64,000 bases of DNA from CALLPQ01 sp964392325. GTDB taxonomy: Bacteria > Pseudomonadota > Alphaproteobacteria > Caulobacterales > Parvularculaceae. The translations under genes and the position numbers were made by a program. Numbering within the stretch: position 1 is the stretch's first letter; the number at the start of each line of letters is the position of its first letter. Positions 17,995 through 26,553 of the stretch are shown piece by piece. Location of the stretch: positions 62,001 to 126,000 of the forward strand of contig CAYMPJ010000006.1 in NCBI GenBank assembly GCA_964392325.1, given 5' to 3'. Below the pieces are notes generated by a model. That model saw only the letters and a list, made by a program, of their open reading frames with translations. It was not told the origin of the DNA and did not search any database.

Positions 17995-19174
17995 GATGCA
18001 GGTGCCTCACTAATGTGGCCACTTGCTAATTCAGGTGCTGAATCGTAGGAACCCTCCCGGCCAAACTCGGCAATATCATCGGCGGCTTCGAGTTCATCTT
18101 CCTCAATGGTTCCGTAGGCTTCGCGAATACGCACAGCCAACGCAAGACCAACAGCTGTGGTTGCAACACCAACCACAATCGCTGTCAGGATCAGAACATG
18201 AGGTAAGGGATTAGAATAGATGATTTCAGCAACACCCTCTCCATGATGAGCCCCATCAATGGCACCGCTATGGGTTTGTGCTGTTTTGTCTGCAAGCGCG
18301 TGCACCAATTCCTCTGTCTCACTCTCAACTTCAAGCGCTAGTGCGTCGCCGCCCTTTAGCTCCGCCTTGGCGTCAGCCAATATGGAATTAGAAATTTTAC
18401 TCGCCAGCTCACCATCATTTACATTGGGAAGCGCATGAAGACTTCCTTCAGCCAAATGGTCACCTTCAAGAAGGGCATCACCACCATGAACATCATCGTG
18501 ATCATTAATAATCGCAGATAAATCTTTATTCGTGATTTGAGCAAAGGGATTACCGACTTTATCACTATGCTCAGCACTCTGTGTTAAATGCTCGCTATTA
18601 TGCAAGCTTTCAGCATTTGCGCCCGAAGCATGATCGGTTCCATCATGATCGCTTGCTTGTGACCCGCTATGCTCGTTTGCGCCGTGGGTACCATAGCTTT
18701 CTAACTCATTGCCTTTTTCACCATGACCCCCTCCGTGNNNNNNNNNNNNNNNNNNNNNNNNNNNNNNNNNNNNNNNNNNNNNNNNNNNNNNNNNNNNNNN
18801 NNNNNNNNNNNNNNNNNNNNNNNNNNNNNNNNNNNNNCGTGGGTACCATAGCTTTCTAACTCATTGCCTTTTTCACCATGACCCCCTCCGTGTGCGCCGT
18901 GGGTACCATAGCTTTCTAACTCATTGCCTTTTTCACCATGACCCCCTCCGTGACCCTCGCCATGGTCATCCCCGTGCCCCCCGATAAAGATCGGAGCGGT
19001 GCCGCCAGCAATTTTGCCGATGGTGATATAAAAAATAAAAACAGAGGTTTGAAAAATATTCAGACCAATAATTTTCTTCACCAGATTACCTCTGGAGAAC
19101 ACAATATATAGGCCTGTCATCATCAGAATAATGACGATCCAGTAATTATAGCGCTCGAGTATAAATTGCAGCAT
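17991..19174 (-). CDS. mnhC: Mrp antiporter C subunit (NuoK-like) with a large His/Gly-rich repeat insertion, split by an assembly gap
   Basis: The first 60 residues are the first two helices of an MrpC/NuoK protein (YWIVIILMMTGLYIVFS; NIFQTSVFIFYITIG), and the end is the third helix (NPLPHVLILTAIVVGVATTA). Between TAPIF and YSNPLPH, normally nearly adjacent, lies an insertion of about 240 residues or more. It starts with copies of GGGHGEKGNELESYGTH and continues with an Asp/His/Glu-rich region. The 100-N gap lies within the repeats. The C-terminal half, read upstream, continues in frame into the repeat. A true gap of 5 + 60n bases joins both halves in one frame; with n = 0 the protein has 362 residues, against about 110-125 normally. 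The basic first loop (RGNLVKK) puts the insertion in the periplasm by the positive-inside rule. Confidence 0.88.
18683..18952 (-). repeat. 60-bp tandem repeat inside mnhC
   Basis: The visible copies are 18683-18737 (cut by the gap), 18838-18897 and 18898-18952. The period is exactly 60 bases, hence 20 codons, and the copies look identical. Identity at the DNA level suggests recent expansion. The real copy number is hidden by the gap. Confidence 0.95.
18738..18837. other. assembly gap of 100 N in the mnhC repeat
   Basis: Exactly 100 N, the conventional size for a gap of unknown length. The flanks are copies of the same 60-bp unit, so the assembler probably could not resolve the array. The size is arbitrary: a length of 5 + 60n keeps both the repeat phase and the reading frame. 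Confidence 0.97.
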
Positions 19175-19615
19175 CTACCAGTCTTCCGGATCAATCTCGG
19201 GCACACGGCCGGCATAATGATAGAAAATTGTCAGCATGGTTGAAAAAACTGTCAAACCAACACCAAACTCAACCAACAAAATTCCATAATGTTGCCCGGC
19301 ATTATGGGTCGACTGAGGAACGATAACATCATAGTCGAGAAGATTTCCGCCAAGCAGCATCGTCAACAACCCTGTTCCGGCATAAAATAAAATACCCGTT
19401 ACCATCACATATAACAATGCACGTTGCGGCATTGCTTTTTGGGTATGAGCCAGCCCAAAAATGAGAGAATGCAGAATAAAAGAAACAGCAAAAATAACCC
19501 CGGCCTGAAACCCTCCACCCGGACCATAATCACCGTGAAATTGTACATACAGCGCATAGAGTAATATTGGTGCGAATAATATCTTGGTAGTAATGCGTAA
19601 AATCAGATGATCCAT
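19175..19615 (-). CDS. mnhB: Mrp antiporter B subunit
   Basis: This 146-residue membrane protein with four hydrophobic segments carries the hallmark DYGPGGGFQAGVI (about residues 30-42) and a later GILLVEFGVGLTVFSTM, both typical of MnhB/MrpB. It starts at the stop of the DUF4040 gene and ends immediately before mnhC. In this operon type MrpB is a separate protein and works with the DUF4040 protein, which corresponds to the C-terminal part of MrpA. Confidence 0.95.
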   Translation of the reverse strand: MDHLILRITTKILFAPILLYALYVQFHGDYGPGGGFQAGVIFAVSFILHSLIFGLAHTQKAMPQRALLYVMVTGILFYAGTGLLTMLLGGNLLDYDVIVPQSTHNAGQHYGILLVEFGVGLTVFSTMLTIFYHYAGRVPEIDPEDW

Positions 19616-20310
19616 CAGGACGTCCCTTCTTCATCTTTATCGGGCCTATCCTTAATCTCGCGCCCACCACGATCACTCCCCGCACCAAGCAACAACATCA
19701 CTGCAACACCGGCGGCAAAAATCACCAGGGTTTCGCCCAAGGTATCAAAACCGCGATAGCTCGCAAGCACAGCTGTAACAATATTAGGGACATCAATATC
19801 CTTCGGGGTTTGGGCAATATATTCAGAACCGATCGAACCGGGTTTATTGGCCGGTGCATTGGGGTCTCCAAAGGCGGGCATATCAATGGTTGCATAAAAT
19901 AGCGCAGCACCAACGGCAAAAACCATCGCAAGAGCCACAGGGGCACGTCCGGGCACTACCGGCTTTTCACGCCGTGTCGTTAAGAGCATGCCCCCCAACA
20001 TCAAAACAGTAGATATTCCCGCACCAACAGCCGCTTCCGTAAAAGCAACGTCAACTGCATCAAGCGTTATAAAAAAAGAAGCTGATAATAGAGAATAAAT
20101 ACCAGAGAGCATAACAACCGCAAAAAGGTGGCGAGATTTAACGGTTTGCCATGCAACCAATACCAGCATGGTCAATAGAGCCAAATCGATAAAGACGGCC
20201 GGACTCAATTCTGTTTTGAAAGCGTTTGCACTTGCGCCCTCAGATGCCCCGGCAAAGGCAATCATTTGATCAGGGTGAGCCGCTGCACTGAAAAGCAATT
20301 CTGCAATCAT
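19615..20310 (-). CDS. DUF4040 / MrpA C-terminal domain subunit
   Basis: This 231-residue protein corresponds to the last third of a classical MrpA, not to the NuoL-like part. It has the NuoJ-like helix region DVAFTEAAVGAGISTVLMLG (about residues 88-107) and the end motif SYRGFDTLGETLVIFAAG (about 190-207), both well conserved in MrpA. About six hydrophobic segments are visible. It overlaps mnhG by four bases and mnhB by one. Its presence as a separate gene marks a split-MrpA operon. A Lys/Asp/Glu-rich tail ends the protein. Confidence 0.92.
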   Translation of the reverse strand: MIAELLFSAAAHPDQMIAFAGASEGASANAFKTELSPAVFIDLALLTMLVLVAWQTVKSRHLFAVVMLSGIYSLLSASFFITLDAVDVAFTEAAVGAGISTVLMLGGMLLTTRREKPVVPGRAPVALAMVFAVGAALFYATIDMPAFGDPNAPANKPGSIGSEYIAQTPKDIDVPNIVTAVLASYRGFDTLGETLVIFAAGVAVMLLLGAGSDRGGREIKDRPDKDEEGTS

Positions 20311-20642
20311 ACCTCCCCCTCTCTCATATGACTTAAATCATCTCCGGTTTGAGGAGCAAGACCACTGACCCAGGCAGTATGAGCCAATGCGTGGGTCGCA
20401 ACGGGGCTAGTCATCAATAAAAAGATTGCAATGAAACCAAGTTTAGCCACAACGATCCAGCTCGGTGCTTGCAATATCATCCCGACCATAATGAGCTCAG
20501 CCCCCGCAGTATCAGTAATACCTGCCGGGTGCAGCCGCGAATAAAAATCTGGAAAACGCACTAATCCAATATTGCCGATTATCACCAGTAGACCACCGCT
20601 CACAAAAGCGGCCCAAGACAAAATATCAAGGAATAAACTCAT
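20307..20642 (-). CDS. mnhG: Mrp antiporter G subunit
   Basis: This 111-residue protein with three hydrophobic segments has the MnhG signature FPDFYSRLHPAGITDTAGA (about residues 30-48). It overlaps mnhF and the DUF4040 gene by four bases each, a tightly coupled arrangement. Size and motif are normal. G is a small structural subunit of the antiporter. Confidence 0.95.
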   Translation of the reverse strand: MSLFLDILSWAAFVSGGLLVIIGNIGLVRFPDFYSRLHPAGITDTAGAELIMVGMILQAPSWIVVAKLGFIAIFLLMTSPVATHALAHTAWVSGLAPQTGDDLSHMREGEV

Positions 20643-20998
20643 CTCGGGGCCTCCTCTTTTGCCGGAGCCACCGTATTTGCTTGAACCGAGCCCAAACCCT
20701 CTAAATGATCCAACTGAAATTGCGGGCTATCCGCATTCATCGCAACTGCTAGGGTGCGATAGCGGAAGAATTTTAATATAGCAATTGTACCTGCAAAATT
20801 TATCAACCCATAAACAAGCGCTATATCCAGAAAGTCCGGGCGACCTGTTAAAAATCCAAAAACGCCAATCAACAAAACGGTTTTTGTACCAAAGCTATTG
20901 CCCGCCAATACGCGGTCATACAAGCTTGGTCCGGCAAAGGCCCGCACGAGTGCAAGAACCATGGCTAGTAGAATCGCGATTGAAACAGTAAGGAACAT
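20639..20998 (-). CDS. mnhF: Mrp antiporter F subunit
   Basis: This 119-residue protein with three hydrophobic segments shows the MnhF motifs GPSLYDRVLAGN (about residue 28) and FLDIALVYGLINFAGTIA (about 56-73). In the family the aspartate in this segment matters for ion transport. It overlaps mnhE by one base and mnhG by four. The C-terminal 35 residues are soluble and not conserved. Confidence 0.95.
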   Translation of the reverse strand: MFLTVSIAILLAMVLALVRAFAGPSLYDRVLAGNSFGTKTVLLIGVFGFLTGRPDFLDIALVYGLINFAGTIAILKFFRYRTLAVAMNADSPQFQLDHLEGLGSVQANTVAPAKEEAPR

Positions 20999-21534
20999 TA
21001 AACCTTCTCTCCCCCCTGCTCGACATTCACACCTTCAGATTTCACATGATCGATTTTAGCAACCCGTTGCCCCATCGCCAGAATACCCGCTTCATCTGAT
21101 AGTTCTTCTGTAAGTCCATGAACGAGAATATGGTCTTCTTCCAAATCAACACTAACCGTTCCAGGGGTTAAAGTTATAGAATTTGCGAAAATAACCTTCC
21201 CCACTGCTGACTGGGGGCTTTGTCCGACATCTTTAGTTAGGGGTATTCGAAACATTTTTGGGGAAAGATCCGGCTGGATCGCTAACGCCTGTTTTGCGAC
21301 CAGAATGTTGGCTTTGCCAATCTCCAGCGTCAACCAGAACATATAACCAAGAATACCGGGGAACACAGATGTCGGCACTCCCTCCGAATCAAGCATGCCA
21401 GCCCGATGCGCTAACCATGTGCATAAAATCACCGACAATGCCCCAAAGACAAGCAGAAGGGGATGATCAAAATAGCCTGACAGAAGCAACCATAGGGCAC
21501 TTAGAGTCAAAGCTGTAACGATGATACGTCCCAT
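20998..21534 (-). CDS. mnhE: Mrp antiporter E subunit, first gene of the operon
   Basis: This 178-residue protein has N-terminal membrane segments (about residues 1-80) and a soluble C-terminal domain with the MnhE signature NSITLTPGTVSVDLEEDHIL (about 118-137). It is the first gene of an eleven-gene minus-strand operon running to 11955, with overlaps or very short gaps throughout. No clear promoter could be assigned in the 130 bases upstream. Confidence 0.95.
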   Translation of the reverse strand: MGRIIVTALTLSALWLLLSGYFDHPLLLVFGALSVILCTWLAHRAGMLDSEGVPTSVFPGILGYMFWLTLEIGKANILVAKQALAIQPDLSPKMFRIPLTKDVGQSPQSAVGKVIFANSITLTPGTVSVDLEEDHILVHGLTEELSDEAGILAMGQRVAKIDHVKSEGVNVEQGGEKV

Positions 21535-21666
21535 GAATTAGTCGTCCAACAAGATAGAGAATAAATTTTGCAAGATACGCAAGAACGTAACTTTTGACAG
21601 ATTGCCCACAAAAATCAACGGGGTGTTGAAAAACAGCCAGAAAGACTATTATTCAGTCAAAACCCT

Positions 21667-23031
21667 TCACTCACCCCCTCGGTAAGCAAAGGGCAGATCG
21701 CCACGCTGCAAATCTTTGTAACGTTGCAAAAGCAAGTTCTGACGATTTTGCAAGGACTGAATGTCTCCATTAATGATGACCACCTCGGGGTCACTCGATA
21801 GCTCGAGAGGATCTGCATCCCATACGACTATATCTGCAATTTTTCCAACTTCGATCGAACCCAATTCACTACCCAAACCATAAATAGTCGCCGGATTTAG
21901 GGTAAGGGCGGCCAATGCTGCCTGAAAAGATAATCCATTGGCAACAGCATTCCCGGCTTGCTGTGTAAGGAGGCGCAAATTGTGAGAACCTGACGGCGGA
22001 TTGTAAAACGCAATCAAAACGCCGGCCTCATCGAGAAATGCAGCATTTTTCAAACTCGCAGATAAATCCTCAAACTCTGCGGGAAGGTTAAAGAACGGAT
22101 CCAAAATCACTGGAATATTTGCCGCAGCAAGGGCTTTAGCCTCACGCCACGCCTCACTACCACCAACAATCACCAGTTTTAACCGATAATCATTTTTGAG
22201 CTTAATCACCGCGCGTATATCGCTTGCCCGATTAACCCGAACCAATAGGGATTGCTTTGCACGCAAAACGCCGCCTAATGATTTCAAATCTGCAATTGTG
22301 TATCGCCCTTCAGATTGATCCTTATTATACCCTACAGGATCATTAGCGTAAGCAATTGCTGCGTCCAACATTTCCCGAACAATACCCCATGCGCCAATAC
22401 GTGAGCCACCTGCACGATTCGCACCTCGCACGCCCAATTGAAGAGAGCGGGCAATATTATGCTTGGTAACCGAATTTTTCTGGCCGCTCAGATCGATCAT
22501 GATCGCCGCGCCGCCAAACAAAAATCCATTCGCCTCAGGCACACTCACCGCGCGCGTCACCCCGCCAGCACGGTTAACCGCGATCAAGCTAGAGGCCGGG
22601 TTGTAGGCATCAGCTGCATCAAGAGCTGCCCCCAAGGAAAATTTTTCATCTGTGCGCGTATCATTGGTTTCGGAAACAGCACTAACCTCCGTAAGCCCCA
22701 AGGTTGAAAAAGGGGCAATGATCCCAGGTGTCACAATTTTTCCCGTTGCATCAATGACCTGCGATCCTGACGGCGCGGCCAGATTAACGCCAACGGCTAC
22801 AATCCTACCGCCCTCAATAATCACATCACCTTCATCAATAACCGATCCTGCGATCGTATGAACCTGCCCGTTCATGATCGCCAGAGTGGTCGGTTTTTCT
22901 TGGGCGTCAACCTTACCGGAAAAACCCAGCGCGATAACAAACATTCCCAAAGCTAAAGCTAGATATTTATAAGCATTCATCGATTTATAACCTTGAAAGA
23001 AAGTTTGCGTGACATAAATCTCTGATCTCAT
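21667..23031 (-). CDS. secreted amidohydrolase-fold protein lacking the HxH metal motif
   Basis: The protein has a signal peptide (LALALGMFVIALGFSGKVDA, before Gln) and the outer beta-sandwich and barrel of the amidohydrolase superfamily: GKIVTPGIIAPFS (about residue 100) and the C-terminal GSIEVGKIADIVVWDADPL. Where active members have PGxIDxHxH, this one has PGIIAPFSTLGL, so both metal-binding histidines are missing, and later ligand His residues are not evident either. It overlaps the partner gene by an ATGA junction at 23028-23031. An ATG at 22980 would give a more normal signal peptide. Inference: it may be an inactive partner of the neighbouring active enzyme. Confidence 0.85.
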   Translation of the reverse strand: MRSEIYVTQTFFQGYKSMNAYKYLALALGMFVIALGFSGKVDAQEKPTTLAIMNGQVHTIAGSVIDEGDVIIEGGRIVAVGVNLAAPSGSQVIDATGKIVTPGIIAPFSTLGLTEVSAVSETNDTRTDEKFSLGAALDAADAYNPASSLIAVNRAGGVTRAVSVPEANGFLFGGAAIMIDLSGQKNSVTKHNIARSLQLGVRGANRAGGSRIGAWGIVREMLDAAIAYANDPVGYNKDQSEGRYTIADLKSLGGVLRAKQSLLVRVNRASDIRAVIKLKNDYRLKLVIVGGSEAWREAKALAAANIPVILDPFFNLPAEFEDLSASLKNAAFLDEAGVLIAFYNPPSGSHNLRLLTQQAGNAVANGLSFQAALAALTLNPATIYGLGSELGSIEVGKIADIVVWDADPLELSSDPEVVIINGDIQSLQNRQNLLLQRYKDLQRGDLPFAYRGGE

Positions 23032-24521
23032 TGTCCTGCCCCGCCTGTAAACTGATTATCATATTGACCAATTTCAAAATCTGTTCTTGGCGAACGCGCA
23101 TCATCATAACGATCATACATTAAAGCGCCATCAATAAAGACTTTTTCTGCTTGTGCGTATACGGAAAAAGGATTACCGGACCAAACAACCACATCAGCCA
23201 TTTTACCTGCTTCCAATGTGCCCGTATCCTCATCAATGCGCATCACCTTAGCCGGATTGGCTGTAATCCATGCAATTGCGTCCTTGGGCTGAATATCAAG
23301 ACCGATCTCCTGTCCTGAGTCCATTGCTTTGGCCGCCTCTTGATTTAAGCGCTGGATACCAAACTCATCATCTGAATGAATGATAGCGCAGCCATTCCCC
23401 TGAGCATGTACCAAGGCGGCATTCGCACCTACTGTGTCATATGCTTCTAGTTTGAAACCCCACCAATCTGCCCAAACAGCAGCGCAAACTTCTTTCTCCG
23501 CCAAATAGTCAGCAATTTTATAAGCCTCGATGGCATGATGAAAAGCGTTCACTTCGTAGCCGAATTCTTTTGCCATATCGAGAACCTGCACCATCTCATC
23601 GCCGCGATAACAATGCATATTGACGATAATATCGCCTTCGAGAACGCCGGCCAGTGTATCAAGTTTCAAATTCTGCTTTGGTCGGTCAGCTTTTCCCGCG
23701 CCCTCGCCGCCTTTTTCAATTTTCTTTTCGTACTTTTTCCACTTTTCATTATAGGCGCGCGCTTCAATCCATGCTTTGCGATAATGGGAAAAATTGGCCA
23801 TTCGGGTAGAAGGCCCGCGGGATTTATAAACACGCTTTGGGTTTTCTCCGCATGCCATTTTAAGACCATGAGGGGCACCGGGAAATTTCATTTCCTGAAC
23901 TGTACGCCCCGGAACATTTTTTAAACTCACCGTGCGTCCGCCAAACAAATTGGCTGAACCAGGAAGAATATGCAAAGCGGTTATGCCTCCGGCCAAAGCT
24001 CTGGTAAATCCCGGATCTTGTGGCCACACCGAATGCTCGGCCCATACCTCGGCGGTATTTGGATCGGTAATCTCATTACCATCTGCTGTCGAATTGGTGC
24101 CCGGCGATGGATAGACCCCCAAATGGGAATGCATATCGATTATACCGGGGGTGATCCATTTGCCCTCGCCATCAATGCGCAAAACATCACGCGGCGCCTT
24201 GACCTGTTTAGCAGTGCCAACTGAAACAATTTTTCCATCCCGCAAAAGGATCGAACCATCTTCGATCTGCTCACCAGTTGCGGTCAAAATCGTTGCACCG
24301 GAAATTAAAGTCGCTTGCGAAGGATAAGCCTCATAAGTTGAAGGATATGGGTCTAGCGCCGGGCGGCCATTCGGACCATCTTTTTCTGAATTTTTTCCCC
24401 CACCACACGCGGCCAAAAACAAAACCATGATACCAGAGGTCAACGAACCAATATATCGAGGCCTTTTGTGACTAGACCTTTGTCCATTTTTACCCGGCTT
24501 CTCTCCCAAATTTTTTTTCAT
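23028..24521 (-). CDS. secreted amidohydrolase family lipoprotein
   Basis: This 497-residue protein has a long basic N-terminus and a lipobox in IMVLFLAACGGG, so it is probably a lipoprotein. The amidohydrolase core is complete at the front: GKWITPGIIDMHSHLGVYPS (HxH at about residue 130), then HSVWPQDPG, HILPGSANLFGG, and an HSDDEFG motif about residue 400. The C-terminal motif GTLEAGKMADVVVWSGNPF is typical of imidazolonepropionase/dipeptidase-like enzymes. The substrate is unknown; peptides or cyclic amides are usual. It is the first gene of a two-gene operon with the HxH-less paralogue. Confidence 0.9.
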   Translation of the reverse strand: MKKNLGEKPGKNGQRSSHKRPRYIGSLTSGIMVLFLAACGGGKNSEKDGPNGRPALDPYPSTYEAYPSQATLISGATILTATGEQIEDGSILLRDGKIVSVGTAKQVKAPRDVLRIDGEGKWITPGIIDMHSHLGVYPSPGTNSTADGNEITDPNTAEVWAEHSVWPQDPGFTRALAGGITALHILPGSANLFGGRTVSLKNVPGRTVQEMKFPGAPHGLKMACGENPKRVYKSRGPSTRMANFSHYRKAWIEARAYNEKWKKYEKKIEKGGEGAGKADRPKQNLKLDTLAGVLEGDIIVNMHCYRGDEMVQVLDMAKEFGYEVNAFHHAIEAYKIADYLAEKEVCAAVWADWWGFKLEAYDTVGANAALVHAQGNGCAIIHSDDEFGIQRLNQEAAKAMDSGQEIGLDIQPKDAIAWITANPAKVMRIDEDTGTLEAGKMADVVVWSGNPFSVYAQAEKVFIDGALMYDRYDDARSPRTDFEIGQYDNQFTGGAGQ

Positions 24522-24738
24522 GGATTTCGCTGTTCCTATTCAAGTTTCTAAGCAATTTTTTTCTTTTTCAGCACATAACACCATTAAAGCACAATAGTTG
24601 AAGTCAGTTTTTCTGATTTTGAGACCCAAGCACGCTAACATCCTGGCAAATAATCTACGCCTTACACTGCTATCTTGTCATGAAATTTCCATCGAAATAG
24701 GCTAGAACTGGCTCTGACAAATATTTGAGGATCGATCT

Positions 24739-26505
24739 ATGAAAAGAGTTGCCAAAGCGAAATCAACTATGGTCATGAACCGGCGCACGGCCTTAACCGG
24801 CCTCTTGGCTGGCGGCACCGCATCTTGCGCGACGACGCCGCAACTCACCCCCTTTCAGGCGGAGCTTGGCCCCATTTCCGGTGTTTTTGCCAGCGGAATC
24901 GCTAGCGGTGACCCTCAAACCGATCGGATGATTTTGTGGACGCGCATTAGCGATGATGAAGGCAATACGCTGGCCGGTGTGCATGAAGTAAGGTGGGAGG
25001 TTTCAAAAGATAAGAAATTCTCGACCCTCGCCGCCAACGGAACCGCGACGACCTCTCCTGCACAAGACGGAACTATCAAAATTGATGCCTCCGGACTAGA
25101 GGCTGGCCAGAGCTATTATTATCGCTTTATTCGAGGCGATAGCACCTCCCCAACTGGCAAAACGCGCACTCTCCCCGCGGGTGCCATAGACAAAGCCCGC
25201 TTTGCGATTGTTTCCTGTTCCAATTACCCCTTTGGCTATTTCAATGTCTACGATCAAATTGCCCGCAATGAGGGTCTCGATGCTGTTCTTCATTTAGGGG
25301 ATTATCTTTATGAATATGGGAATGACGGCTATGGTGGCAGCACCGGTAAAGACCTAGACCGCAATCACTACCCTTCCCATGAAATATTGACCTTGTCAGA
25401 TTACCGGCGTCGCCACCGTCAGTATAAATCAGACCCTTCTGCACAAGCCATGCACGCGGCTCATCCGATGATAGCCATCTGGGATGATCATGAGACAGCA
25501 AATAATTCCTGGAAGGATGGCGCACAAAACCATTCCCCAGAAACCGAAGGCGAATGGGAGACACGCCGCCGCGCCGCGCTGCAGGCCTATTATGAATGGA
25601 TGCCGGTGCGAGATCCAGAACCTGGCCGCGCGCGCGAGGCATTCTTTCGCAGTTTCTCTTATGGTAACCTTCTGACCATCGGGGCGATTGAAACGCGCCT
25701 GATGGCACGCAGCCCAGAACTCAGTTACACTGAAGTTGCAAGGTCCGTTAAATCTCCTGAGGATTTAGAAAATTTTATAACAAGTCGCCTCAATGATCCA
25801 GATCGTCAAATGTTGGGCGCAACCCAAGAGGCATGGCTTGAAGAAATGCTATCAAGCTCCGTAAAAGCCGGACAACCATGGCGCTTGATTGCCAATCAAG
25901 TTATTATGGGCCGCACAACTGCCCCGGATTTAACGCCCCATGTCACGGAAGAAGAAATTATTGCTCTTGAGGCACAGTGGGATCAAGCCCGAGCCTTTAT
26001 TCAGGCCTCAACCCTCGGCCTACCGAGCAATTTTGATGCCTGGGATGGATATCCAGCCGCACGGCAACGCTTTTATGAATTAGTCGAACGCGCTACCGAT
26101 GGCGATTCCGGTATGATTGTTGTAACCGGTGATACTCATACCTGGTGGGCAAATAATCTGACTACAGATAAAGAAGAGAATATCGGGGTGGAACTTGGTG
26201 TCCATTCCGTTACATCCCCCAGCCCCTACGACAAATCCTTTCTTGGCGGCAAGGGCGCAGAATATGCATTATTGACCAATCAAAAAAACAAGGATGTGCG
26301 TTACCTGAACGGTGAAAATCACGGCTATATCGAATTGGAAATCACCCCCAGCAAAGCGAATGCACGATACATTGCCATTGATACCATTACCTCACCGGAA
26401 TATAACGCCTTTGAAAAGGCAGCCTTTACCATAAGCAAACGCGGCGGCACCGCCCGGTTTAGCGGGTCTGACGGATTAAGCCTTAAAGAAGGATTTCTGT
26501 TTTAA
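24739..26505 (+). CDS. phoD: PhoD-family alkaline phosphatase/phosphodiesterase
   Basis: This 588-residue protein has a twin-arginine signal (NRRTALTGLLAGGTASC) whose end also fits a lipobox, so export is by Tat, possibly as a lipoprotein. An N-terminal fibronectin-like domain (ASGIASGDPQTDRMILWTRI) precedes the metallophosphatase core: FAIVSCSNYPFGYFNVY, LHLGDYLYEYG, AIWDDHETANN and VTGDTHTWWANN. The motif order, including the Cys in VSCSN, matches PhoD, which uses Fe and Ca to hydrolyse phosphate esters. The ATG follows GAGGA. No Pho box was identified by eye. It is a single gene. Confidence 0.92.
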   Translation: MKRVAKAKSTMVMNRRTALTGLLAGGTASCATTPQLTPFQAELGPISGVFASGIASGDPQTDRMILWTRISDDEGNTLAGVHEVRWEVSKDKKFSTLAANGTATTSPAQDGTIKIDASGLEAGQSYYYRFIRGDSTSPTGKTRTLPAGAIDKARFAIVSCSNYPFGYFNVYDQIARNEGLDAVLHLGDYLYEYGNDGYGGSTGKDLDRNHYPSHEILTLSDYRRRHRQYKSDPSAQAMHAAHPMIAIWDDHETANNSWKDGAQNHSPETEGEWETRRRAALQAYYEWMPVRDPEPGRAREAFFRSFSYGNLLTIGAIETRLMARSPELSYTEVARSVKSPEDLENFITSRLNDPDRQMLGATQEAWLEEMLSSSVKAGQPWRLIANQVIMGRTTAPDLTPHVTEEEIIALEAQWDQARAFIQASTLGLPSNFDAWDGYPAARQRFYELVERATDGDSGMIVVTGDTHTWWANNLTTDKEENIGVELGVHSVTSPSPYDKSFLGGKGAEYALLTNQKNKDVRYLNGENHGYIELEITPSKANARYIAIDTITSPEYNAFEKAAFTISKRGGTARFSGSDGLSLKEGFLF

Positions 26506-26553
26506 ATAGGTCTTCAATTTTCATTGGATTATTAAGCAACGAAGCTAAAAAAT

